Shown: positions 55,368-64,000 of the stretch, piece after piece
Numbering within the stretch: the first letter of the stretch is position 1
How the letters are laid out: each line of letters begins with the position of its first letter
DNA from: Pascua guehoae
Taxonomy: Eukaryota > Basidiomycota > Tremellomycetes > Trichosporonales > Trichosporonaceae
Length of the DNA stretch: 64,000 bases
Assembly (NCBI GenBank): GCA_001600415.1
Contig: BCJX01000003.1
Location: 2,356,761-2,420,760 of the forward strand
Direction of reading: 5' to 3'
Program-made: the position numbers and the translations under genes
Notes under the pieces: generated by a model
What the model saw: only the letters and a program-made list of their open reading frames with translations
What the model was told of the DNA's origin: nothing
Database searches by the model: none

Positions 55368-58300
55368 CTTCTATGAAGGTGGTGGTGGCCTTGCTGGCAA
55401 CGGGGAGTTGCAGGTGACTGGGGTTTGCTGTTGTGGTCGTTGTGGAGGGAATTGGGTTGCCTCTGTAAACCAAGGGATGTGCCTCTCGACGTTTATGTTG
55501 GCTGTACGTGAACAAGGAACGGCCGTGTGCGGTGCGGGTGGTCGCGTAGAAGGAGAGATCGGGGGAAAGGGGAGAAACAGAGCAGTCAGTGCACGGCGGG
55601 CATGTTATACCAGCCGCCCAGTAACGAGCTGGGTGACGAGAGGTACGAGAGAGGTTGCGTTACACCCAGAAAATGACAGGGCGGCTGGTGCCTCGCGTGC
55701 TCGCGGGAAGAAATCTGCGTTCGCGGGTGAGCAGATGAGGTACGATCAGGAGGAGGGGCTCGTCAAGGTCAGTCGTTGGTGGCGAGGCGTTAGTACAAAC
55801 CTGATGCCAATCGCGCAAAGGCTTGCAGGCAAACCAAGGCAAGATTCCCAAAGTGGATGGTTCGGCGGCCCCTGTGGCGTGGTTGTTCCGCGGTCCGACA
55901 AATGTACTGTAATGGGACAGAATGAAAGTGTGGCTCCGGGAGTAGCGGGCGAGCGGGCGAAGCGGGCGACACCCCCGTCCTCGCGTCTCGGAGCCTATTT
56001 GCAGCTTCGGCGCCACCCGTAATCTTGTCTCAAAGCCACACTAGGTCCAGTAACCAGCGACACCTGTTCTCAATTGACCAGCAGCACGTCGTCGGGATCA
56101 TCTTGATCACTGCCATGCAGAAGCCCCTGAATGCTTACTTTGCCCTGGCGCGGTCGCCGGCAGGGGAACGGTACAGTGCCTTTGTGCCTTTGCCTGCCCC
56201 GTGAAGGTCGGTCCCCTCTCTGCACCTGACCAGCCAGAACGACCAAGCCTCCCAACCAGTCACTGGGCGCCAGAGTCTAATCCGCCACTTCTCTGTCATT
56301 CCCCGCTCCCATGTTCCACCGAATGCCGTAACTCCTTTTGGAATGCCTCTCAACCCAGTGAGGAGGGAGGCTTGGCGGGCACACTCCGAGCCCAGTTCTT
56401 TTACCCTCATGGCTCAGGGACGCGGCGAGCCCATTTGCTACCATACAGTAGGTTCGGCAAGCCACCCAAGAAACGACGCCTCGCAGCCAGTCGGATCGGT
56501 CCCGCCGTCTCCCGTGCTCCCGATGGTTCCTGCATGGCTCTCACCGTCCTGCACGCCGGGCGCGTCGCGGAGCAGGGAATGCTGAAGCGCGTGTTGGCTC
56601 GTCGTCGCACTAGCGTCACTCACTGCTCCCACGGACCGCTACACTCGCCTACCTCTGAAATATAAGACCTGCACTAGCTGGCTCCCGTCGCCCGATGTTA
56701 CAGCAGCGGTATAGCGCCAAGAGGAGTGATCCAGTGTAATTTCGGCGACAGGCCAAAGTATGCACCTCCATACTCCACTCTGGTCCACTGGTGCTGATCC
56801 CGAATGCGCTGCGCCACATGATGATATTAGAATTTGCTGGGGCTCCCGGCGCGCCACCACTTCCGCCTATGGGAGGCCATTCATGGCAGACGGGTCGCGA
56901 GTAATTTAGTTTTTGCCATCATGGAACTGTGCCCGTTCATCATCTCCGTCATTCATAAGTATACTGTTAGCCATACTGTGGTAGCCATGCGTCATTCAAA
57001 CATGCGCTCCCGGCACCGGCAGTTGCGAGGACGCGGCCCAGCAGGTTTCAAACTTGCATACGGCTGCGTCGGCGATGAGGCGAAAGACAGCCTCTTGTCT
57101 CGGGAAGCATCTTGCCCATACCCGCAGTACACCATTTTGCTCGACTCTGTCGGGTAATCTGTCAACCCACTCGAGTTTGGCCATATACCGTCCCGAGAAT
57201 TGCGCCGAGCACAGCAGAAGTCTACAGCACAGCAGAGGCCTCAAAGTGAGTGAGTGTCAATCATTACCAGGTACATGTTCCTCCTCGGACATTACTTTTC
57301 GGTGTGTGACGCGTGCCTGCGTACCTGTGGCATCCAGAACCTGCCCGTCGTGAGAACGTGAGTACAGTATCTCGAATGTGTAGTCAAAGCACGTAAGCGG
57401 GTGACTCCAAGGATCCGCCACCACGTCGTTCTGTCTCCGTTCCGAAGTGCCTGGCGAATGGAAAATGACAGATGGTATTGTGGTGGGCGTCTCTGTCTGA
57501 AGTGTACCAAGACAACTGTGGTGCCATCTCCATCCCCATCGAGAGAATGACGGGAATCAGTAATGCTCCGCACATCTCCGCAGGAACTGGTCAGCGGCGT
57601 TGAGCATGCTCCGGCCAACTTGATGAGCCGGCTGAACAGCCTGGCAGCCAACGGCAAAAGGCTAGATCCGCAGCGTACGACGCGGTCTGGAAGTCCACCA
57701 GAAGGCTAAACAAAGTCACGCGTCACGTTTGGGCCAGGCCGGTAGCGGCATGCCAAACTCCTCTGTATGAAACTTGGCGTCTGGTGACAAGACCTCCCAT
57801 AAGCCTGCCGCATCGGCACTTGTCAGCACCTAGCAGTAGCCAAACGATGTGGGTGTCATCCCATGAAAACATGGGCAGTATGGTGCAGTGACTGAAACCA
57901 GGCAGCATGGCCATACTCAGGTCACTGGTCTGCGATACTGACATGTCACCCTGCAAACCATTGCATGGAACTTTGGCAGCCGAGGCTGCTTGGACCGCGG
58001 CTGCTTCATATCAGAGGTACTCGAAGGTTTGAATCACCCACTCACCCCGCATCCCCACAACCTCCCCACGGGCTCCACTCGATCAAGTCAGAGGCGCAGT
58101 GCTGGAGCAAAGAGAGATATCATAACCTCCGCGCACAAACAACAAACAAACGTTTGGTGTGTGCGTTTCGGAGGAGTTTTGGGGTGAGCACGTCTGTCTC
58201 CAGGAACAGCTACATGGTTTAGAGTAGTGGGCGGGTGTGTTTGCTTGTTGACACTACCACTGGTACTTGTACTCCTATTTACGGAGTGTGTAACGCATTC

Positions 58301-59406
58301 CGCGGTTAGGAAACGGCCGCTGTCTGCACCCATTTACGTGTGGGACCCCCGTAGCACCTCGTAGTTTGATCGTGAAACTGCATAGTTCAGATGCAGACCG
58401 CGGGGTGAGAGTGCGATCTGGGCCCAAAAACACGCGAGAACAACTCAGAGTTGAGTTACGTACTTTCTGGGACGCGCAATGCCGGCATGTGCATGCGCTT
58501 TGTCCACGAAGCGCCAGACCCAGGGACGTGATATTTACACCCGAGAGGGTCCACCAGTAGTGTCTCCTTGCGGGGCACATGTGATTTGTGAGAGCACGCA
58601 TGAAACCTAGACCCATGGCCGATCTACCGCCAGATGGGCTGAAACAGGACAAACGATTGCTAGCTGCGACGATGACGCGATCGAGCTAAATCCTGCGGTG
58701 AGGAGCTCTGGTGGTTGGTCGGTGTGGTCGGCGTTTGTGTGGTCTGTGGTGGTTCCAGTAATTGTAAGACAGACTCTCCATGCTGGTATCAGGGATCGTG
58801 AACACGCGTTAGCCAGGCGGCATTGCACCCTTCCAGTGTCGGAGCAACAGCGGGCTTTGTTCGAAAGTCAGGATCGCGGCGTCATCCCCAACGCCTCCAC
58901 CACTCTCCCTCGAGTAGGGTTTGGCGCTGCTGTCTCGGAGTGTCTCGGACTTACAGGTTCATCCGCGTTGGCGGTGGCGACCCATGTGCAAGCCAGCAGC
59001 GAGAGGTGATAAAAAGGGATCTCCACAACAAGACCATCATAATTGGAGCACTCACTTCATACGTTTCGTCTCGGTGTGCAAAATGAGCACACGTGTAACA
59101 TCACAGAAAGTGTCGGTGTGTAACTATATGTGTACCGTGAAAACTGGGTCAAACGTCCTGGGCAGTGGCAACCTAACCCGAAAAAGAGGAGATGAGAAGG
59201 AGAAGCAAGCAAATGCGATGTAGCGTAGCCCAGCTTAAACAGTTAACGTCCTGCGTACTGTTGGTGTAGGGAGATACTGAATGCGCGGGGCAATGCAGTG
59301 CTCATGGTGGCGAAATTACTGGGGGTTGGCACCATCGCAGGTGCCAGTGTAGTGCGTCGGCGTGACCTGGACGAGGATGGCTAAAGGGTGTTAACAGCCC
59401 GTAATC
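55368..59406. other. 4-kb gene-poor stretch
   Basis: It starts with the promoter of the 531-aa gene. I find no domain, splice-consistent gene, repeat array or foldable tRNA. A TTCATATCAG...GGTTTGAATC patch near 57998-58035 is vaguely tRNA-Met-like but does not fold. Confidence 0.5.
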
Positions 59407-60243
59407 TCAAGAGGGTGAATGCGGAAGCTCACTAGTCGTCGGGCTGGGGTTGGGGCGCGTGACCGTGCGGCCAGCAGTCGCGGTAGCCCACGCGGTCTTG
59501 GTCCCGGTCTTGGTCTGGAAGGCAGGCTCATAAGCAACCTTAGTCTTGGCGCACTTTGTAACCGTGCTCGTAACAGTGTTGCGGGCAAGCTTAGTCGGGG
59601 CGCTGCCCCACGTGATAGTCGTGGTGGTGGGGGCGCACGCCGACGGTTTGGCGGGGGCGCGCTGGTCCGCGTGACGGCGCTGACGGGGGTTGCGGAGGGG
59701 GAGACCGCTACGAAGACGCTCAGCATTGGTCATGTCGTCGGGGATGTCGGTAGCCTTAGGCTTCGAGTCGGCAGTGCTGCAAGTAGTCACAGGGTCAAGA
59801 GTCTGGGTGAGAGTCTTGGTTGCGCGAGGAGGCGCGGTGACAGTGGGGTTGACGGTCCTGGTCTGGATGAGGTCAGCACTCTGACGAGCACAGTCGACGA
59901 GTTTTGTCACTTGCCTTGGTCGTCGTGGCGTACACAGTCGTGCCTGCTCGTCAGCAAGAGACCAAAGGTTCAATGTACAAAACTCACGCTGGTTGTAGGT
60001 ACGCGTAATGGTCTGCGTGCACGCATTCCTGTCGACAACGGTCTTTGTCTTGGGCGTAAGGAATTTGGTAACCGTTCTGCTTGTTAGAAGGCGTTTGAAG
60101 ACAATAGTCGCTAAAACTCACGCCGTGGGACGGGTGAAAACGGTCTTTGTCGGGCACGCGTTACCGGGGCCACCGGGGCGGCCTTGGCCGCCGAACTGCG
60201 CGAGCGCGAGGGGAGCGAGGAGAAGGTAGAGGAAAGCACGCAT
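59407..60243 (-). CDS. Secreted Thr-rich cysteine-containing protein
   Basis: Four exons (60243-60122, 60076-59988, 59943-59915, 59862-59407) join to 231 aa. A clear signal peptide (MRAFLYLLLAPLALAQ) is followed by a Gly/Pro patch and repeated Thr-Val/Lys-Thr blocks, each near one Cys: NACPTKTVFTRP, NACTQTITRTYN, VTTCSTAD, SACAPTTTTITWG and TVTKCAKTK. Thr-rich stretches would be O-mannosylated, so a wall or extracellular protein is likely. It has no GPI signal or enzyme domain. Intron 3 (59863-59914) begins GCAAGT and ends CCAG, a GC-AG intron; using any nearby GT breaks the frame. Exon 3 is only 29 nt. I do not recognise a named family. Confidence 0.78.
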
Positions 60244-63061
60244 CTGGAGGAGTCGTTTGGGGGGAGTTTTCGAATAAAGTAAAAGGGGGGGTTCTATGTG
60301 GCCAGCCGAACAATGGGGCTGGGGAGAGCGAGCGAAAGGGGACTGAACTCAGCAGAGGCCAGAGTGGATACTCGTAGAGGGACACAAAATATCAGTCGTA
60401 AAGACGAGCGATGCTATTGTGTGGTCGAGGACAACGGTTGGCGGTGTGTCGCCGGTGTGTGTGTGCGTGTACGCGTGTGTGTGGAAGGAGTGGACGGAGC
60501 GAGATCACAAGCGGGTGTGAACTCTGCAGTGGGTGTTGGGGGGATAAGGGAGATAGAACACGAGCGTGAGCGAGTGTACTGAGCTGCGCGGATTGCGAGA
60601 CGTGTGGCGAGGTAGGATTCACTGGCGACTGGCGCTGAGAGCAATCCGGTATCAGAAATGCGGAAGATGGTGTGGAAATGGAAAGAGACGAAGTGATGAG
60701 AGAAAGAGCTGTGCAAAGTCGGGGGGAGGGGGGTGAGGAGAAGACATGGCTGCCCGATGCTACCCCCAGTTTGGTTTGAGCTGGCGCGGCCCATGCACCT
60801 GGTGTGCTCGTGGATCACGTTGGTGCTGCCGAACCAAAAGTACACGTCCAAGCGTCAGAGGGTAGGATGACAATAAGAGCTGTGCGGTGCGGCCCTGTCC
60901 GTCTCGAGTGGCCGGCGGCTCGGTCCGCGGTCTACTTGGAACGAGGGTACCAGTCGGCCCGTACTGCCAACCGCCCAGTGGACAAGAGTGACGGACCAAA
61001 GGGGTCAGATGTCGGTCTGAGCGCGATCTGTGGCCAGCACCTCTCGCCATCCATTCCCCTATTGGTAGGATGGCGCTGTGCGTTGGGATCGCTGGTCAGT
61101 GTTGATTTTGTCCTCGGAGACATGGCAAGAGGATAAGACAGCTTATGGACACACCGGCCATCGGGCCACGGATGCTCCAGTGCGTTTGGCACAGGGAAAC
61201 ACAGGGGAGGGTACGGTGGCTGAGGAATGTGCCGAGGGCCAGGACTCCCAGGCGAGAGGGGGGCAAAGCGAAGTCTCAGAACCTGTGGACATGCGTTCCG
61301 AGGGTAAGGGAGGGTTAAGCTATTCACAGAGGTCTGTACAGTGTGGATCTTGATACTGAAAAGTGGCGGACAAGGGCATGTGCCATGGCGAGGTGGGGAT
61401 CGCGCACTTGGAGGAGACAAGGCCTCACCATGAAACGAGCTGGCCACCTTCACCCTTGTCCCCGGGCCAGTTAGATGTCACTCGTGTCACGCATGGACAT
61501 CTCTGGTGCATACAGTGTACACCAGTCAGTGTTGCATGTTGCACAGCCAGTCCAGTCACCAAGTATTGCAATTATCAAGATGAGGGAATGAGGGGTTTGG
61601 AGGGGCGGTCCGATGTGTGTACATATCGGCAGCCCCCATTTGACAAAACGCCACATGCCGTTTGTTCCCGGTTTGATTCTCCATCGTGTGCTTTTCCCAG
61701 CGAGGTCAAGTGGCGGCGGTGGGCGGCGGGTGGCCGCGGACGTGGCGGCGTGGCGGCGTGGCGGAGTAAACCATGGGCTGGATCGGAGCAAAAGAGGTCC
61801 GTGCTGAAACAATACGCCGCCTGTTGCAAGTGTGAACGCCATGGGAATAAAGTGTAGCATTCGTTGGCATACAGTACGTGTGTGTATGGAGCCTTTGTCT
61901 ATGCATGCGGCGAGGAAACAAAGATGGCAAGGCTGTTGTTGCAGTATCGCATGGTGGATTCTTTCCTCCTCCAAGCTGTGACTTTCCCCCGAGTGGCCAC
62001 AGCCGAACACTGCCCACCTTTATCGTCCGATCATTGACTCTTTTGGCACACACCATACGGTACCCCTCTCCGCTCTATACTCACAGTGGAAGGAGATGGC
62101 GGCCACGCTGAAGCCACTATGACCCCTGTTTGACAACACCGAGGCGTCCTGCCATGTAACTGTTTTGGCCAGCTCGGCTTCGTCACGTACCAGCTCGGTC
62201 CTCTGCGCGGCCCTTGTGACTGGTGTCCACCCTGGTACCCATGACAGAGAGTTCAGGGGCCAGGTGAACGACCCTCGATCTCGCCGTGGGCCGCGCCGAG
62301 CGACCCTTCTGAACACTGTTCAAACGGGTGGCCTCATGACAAACGGACCCATTGTCCGTGGTCCATGGGGTGGCGTTTGACCAGTTCCACTTCCTTACTG
62401 CCGCAGCCAGCCCCGGTTTGTCTCCTGTTTGAGCCCCCACAGCACTCGTGCAGAGCCCGAAAGCCTATCTCGTTGACGAGGATGCTTATCGCTGTTAACG
62501 CTCACGCCCGAAAGGCCTGACTAAATGGGATTTCGATACGAAAGTTGCAGAATGCCTTGAGAGAGGACACCGCTTGCTGACCAGGGCAGGTGCTCGCAAA
62601 ACGCCACCTACGAGGCCACGAGGGCCTCCTTCCGGTCTTTGGCACACTGTACACAGCACATTGTTTTGACCATGGCATCAGTTCCCCCTTCCCGACGCTT
62701 TTGGCATGCTGCTGATAGAGTTGAGTCTCAGACCCGAGTCTCGGACATGAGTCTCGGACATGAGTCTCGGACATACCCGCCAACACCCAGCACTGAAGTG
62801 AGCTCCACAACAATCATATGCAGATCATGCAGCTCAGGCACACGCAGCAATCGCTTATTTATGTTTGTTTGTTCTTCCAAAAATACCCGTCCACTACATG
62901 AACGCATGCCCTGGTCGGTCGTGCTAACAACATGACAGCGGCGGGATACGTGTACGGGATCGACGTCATGCGTCATTGTTTTTGCTGTGCGCAGTCTCCG
63001 GCGTTGCAGTGCGATGAAGTAAGCTGAAAGGGTAACGGCTAAAGACTACTAATCAGCACAG
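60244..63061. other. 2.8-kb intergenic before the truncated MFS gene
   Basis: The left end holds the promoter of the Thr-rich gene. A 13-bp tandem lies at 62723-62774. I looked here for the missing N-terminal exons of the downstream MFS gene and found none. Confidence 0.5.
62723..62774 (+). repeat. GAGTCTCGGACAT tandem repeat
   Basis: Three exact 13-bp copies at 62736-62774, preceded by a diverged fourth (GAGTCTCAGACCC). Confidence 0.9.
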
Positions 63062-64000
63062 CGGGGGTGCCTCCCTGCTTGGGTCGCTGCTGACTTGGGC
63101 CGTATCATTTATCCCAAAGACCCGCCTGCACTACTACCGGATCCTCTTCCTGACACGCTTGCTACGCTCCTCACTGCTCCGCTGCTGTACTGGCGATTGG
63201 ACAACAAGCCCGCCGAAGCGCGCTTCCTCACACCTGATGAGCGAAAGGCGGCCATTGAGCTACTGCGCGATAACAACACGGGTATAGAGACCAAGGAGGT
63301 CAAGTGGGACCAGGTGCTGGAGACTCTCGTCTCACCAGCCATCGGGCTATACTTTCTCATCGCCATTTGCACGAACAGCAGTACGTGGATGGCTGCGTGC
63401 CGGGGGACAAGCTGACTCCTTAGCGACACAGATCCCGTCCACTTTGGGCCCGCTTCTGATCAAGAGGTACGAACCTGTCATCCGAAACTGCTGACACTTG
63501 CAGCTTTGGCTTCAACGCCCGCCAGACGCTCTTGCTCAACATCCCCTTTGGGTTTGTGCACTTCACAGTCTGCATCGGAGGCTGCGCTTTGGCGGCCAAG
63601 CTACAGAAGAAGGACTATGTGTACATCTCCTTCCTCGTCCCTGCGGTCATGGGCTCGTGCCTCCTGTACGGACTGAACCGCAACGAGACACCATCGGGGC
63701 TTTTGGTGTACGATGGCCCGCTTTTGTTCGGGTACTCCTGCCTTGGGTTCCTAAACGTGCGTCCCCTCTCAACATCGACGGGTGGTGCTGTGCTGACACT
63801 GCCTCAGGGCTGTCTCCCTTTGTTCTACTCGTGGCTTGCGGCCAACACGGGCGAGTACACGAAAAAATCGCTCGCCATCTCGATCTGTCAAGCCGGCGCC
63901 GCAACGGGCAACATATTCTCCCCACTTCTCTTCAAGACTGGCGCGCCAGAGTACCACAAGGGGTTGGGCGGCATGATGGGCATTCTCGTCGCGTGGATTG
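63062..64000 (+). pseudogene. 5'-truncated, frameshifted MFS transporter (runs off the window)
   Basis: Exons at 63062-63380, 63424-63466, 63504-63756 and 63808 to the right edge encode the second half of an anion:cation symporter-type MFS protein: SLLGSLLTWAVSF ... HYYRILFL, then a one-base frame slip near 63152, YWRLDNKPAEARFLTPDERK, VSPAIGLYFLIAICTNS, TQIPSTLGPLLIKSFGFNAR, LLNIPFGFVHFTVC, FYSWLAANTGEYTKKSLAIS and a final GGMMGILVAW cut by the window end. The first five helices are missing upstream: no MFS-like exon was found back to 60.2 kb. The remaining exons have good splice sites and no stops, so decay is recent, or the frameshift is a sequencing error and the upstream break a rearrangement. 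It is related in family to, but clearly different from, the intact transporter at 45.8-49.0 kb. Confidence 0.65.

Noticed and set aside
1..64000. CRISPR arrays, bacterial operons, ribosome binding sites, secondary-metabolite cluster, viral insertions
   Set aside because: Eukaryotic gene structure throughout. No direct-repeat/spacer arrays, no PKS/NRPS or terpene genes and no reverse transcriptase or capsid-like frames were seen.

Overview
The window looks like nuclear DNA of a basidiomycete yeast, most likely Tremellomycetes/Trichosporonales. The grounds are a GC-rich, C-ending codon bias, many introns of about 41-55 nt with GTGAGT/GTAAGT donors and CTNAC-type branch points, a WC-2-type light regulator with one C-terminal GATA finger, TTAGGGGG-like telomeric motifs, and an F-box-like relic resembling a family I remember as expanded in Trichosporonales. 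The placement is inference; no rRNA or other marker is present.

Layout, left to right. 0-4.4 kb: gene-poor and decayed, with a broken secreted Cys-rich gene (minus), a degenerate telomere-like tract, a tRNA-His with an 8-nt intron, and a 143-bp TA-flanked inverted-repeat element. 4.4-5.5 kb: secreted WSC-like protein with a Ser-Pro-Glu-Pro stalk (plus). 6.7-9.4 kb: zinc alcohol dehydrogenase (minus). 11.6-14.4 kb: mitochondrial YebC/TACO1 protein (minus). 14.9-19.2 kb: SAPS-family phosphatase regulator of 1314 aa (minus). 20.9-22.9 kb: peroxisomal acyl-CoA thioesterase ending in AKL (minus). 26.4-27.3 kb: mitochondrial single-pass membrane protein (minus). 28.8-30.8 kb: unrecognised 482-aa protein (plus). 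33.6-36.3 kb: BWC2/WC-2 PAS-GATA photoregulator (plus). 36.8-37.6 kb: two more copies of the inverted-repeat element. 41.7-44.5 kb: 937-aa disordered protein (plus). 45.8-49.0 kb: 13-exon MFS transporter of the Dal5 type (plus), convergent with a cytochrome b561-domain protein (minus, 49.6-50.5 kb). 51.7-52.2 kb: F-box-like pseudogene. 53.8-55.4 kb: 531-aa disordered protein (minus). 59.4-60.2 kb: Thr-rich secreted protein with a GC-AG intron (minus). 63.1 kb to the right edge: a second MFS gene that is 5'-truncated and frameshifted.

The genes do not form a pathway cluster; they are ordinary dispersed fungal genes separated by intergenic spaces of up to about 5 kb holding decayed sequence, minisatellites and short elements. 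The main structural themes are: (1) a family of three short TA-flanked inverted-repeat elements (MITE-like) with no transposase in view; (2) several genes with very long introns (up to about 1 kb) filled with G/C homopolymers and minisatellites, beside typical introns under 60 nt; (3) micro-exons of 9 and 17 nt and one GC-AG intron; (4) frame-preserving, stop-free introns in BWC2 and the WSC gene; (5) a duplicated 83-residue module in the SAPS protein.

Exon boundaries were built by hand from splice consensus, frame closure and family similarity remembered, not searched. For every multi-exon gene the exon lengths sum to a whole number of codons, but no transcript data were available.
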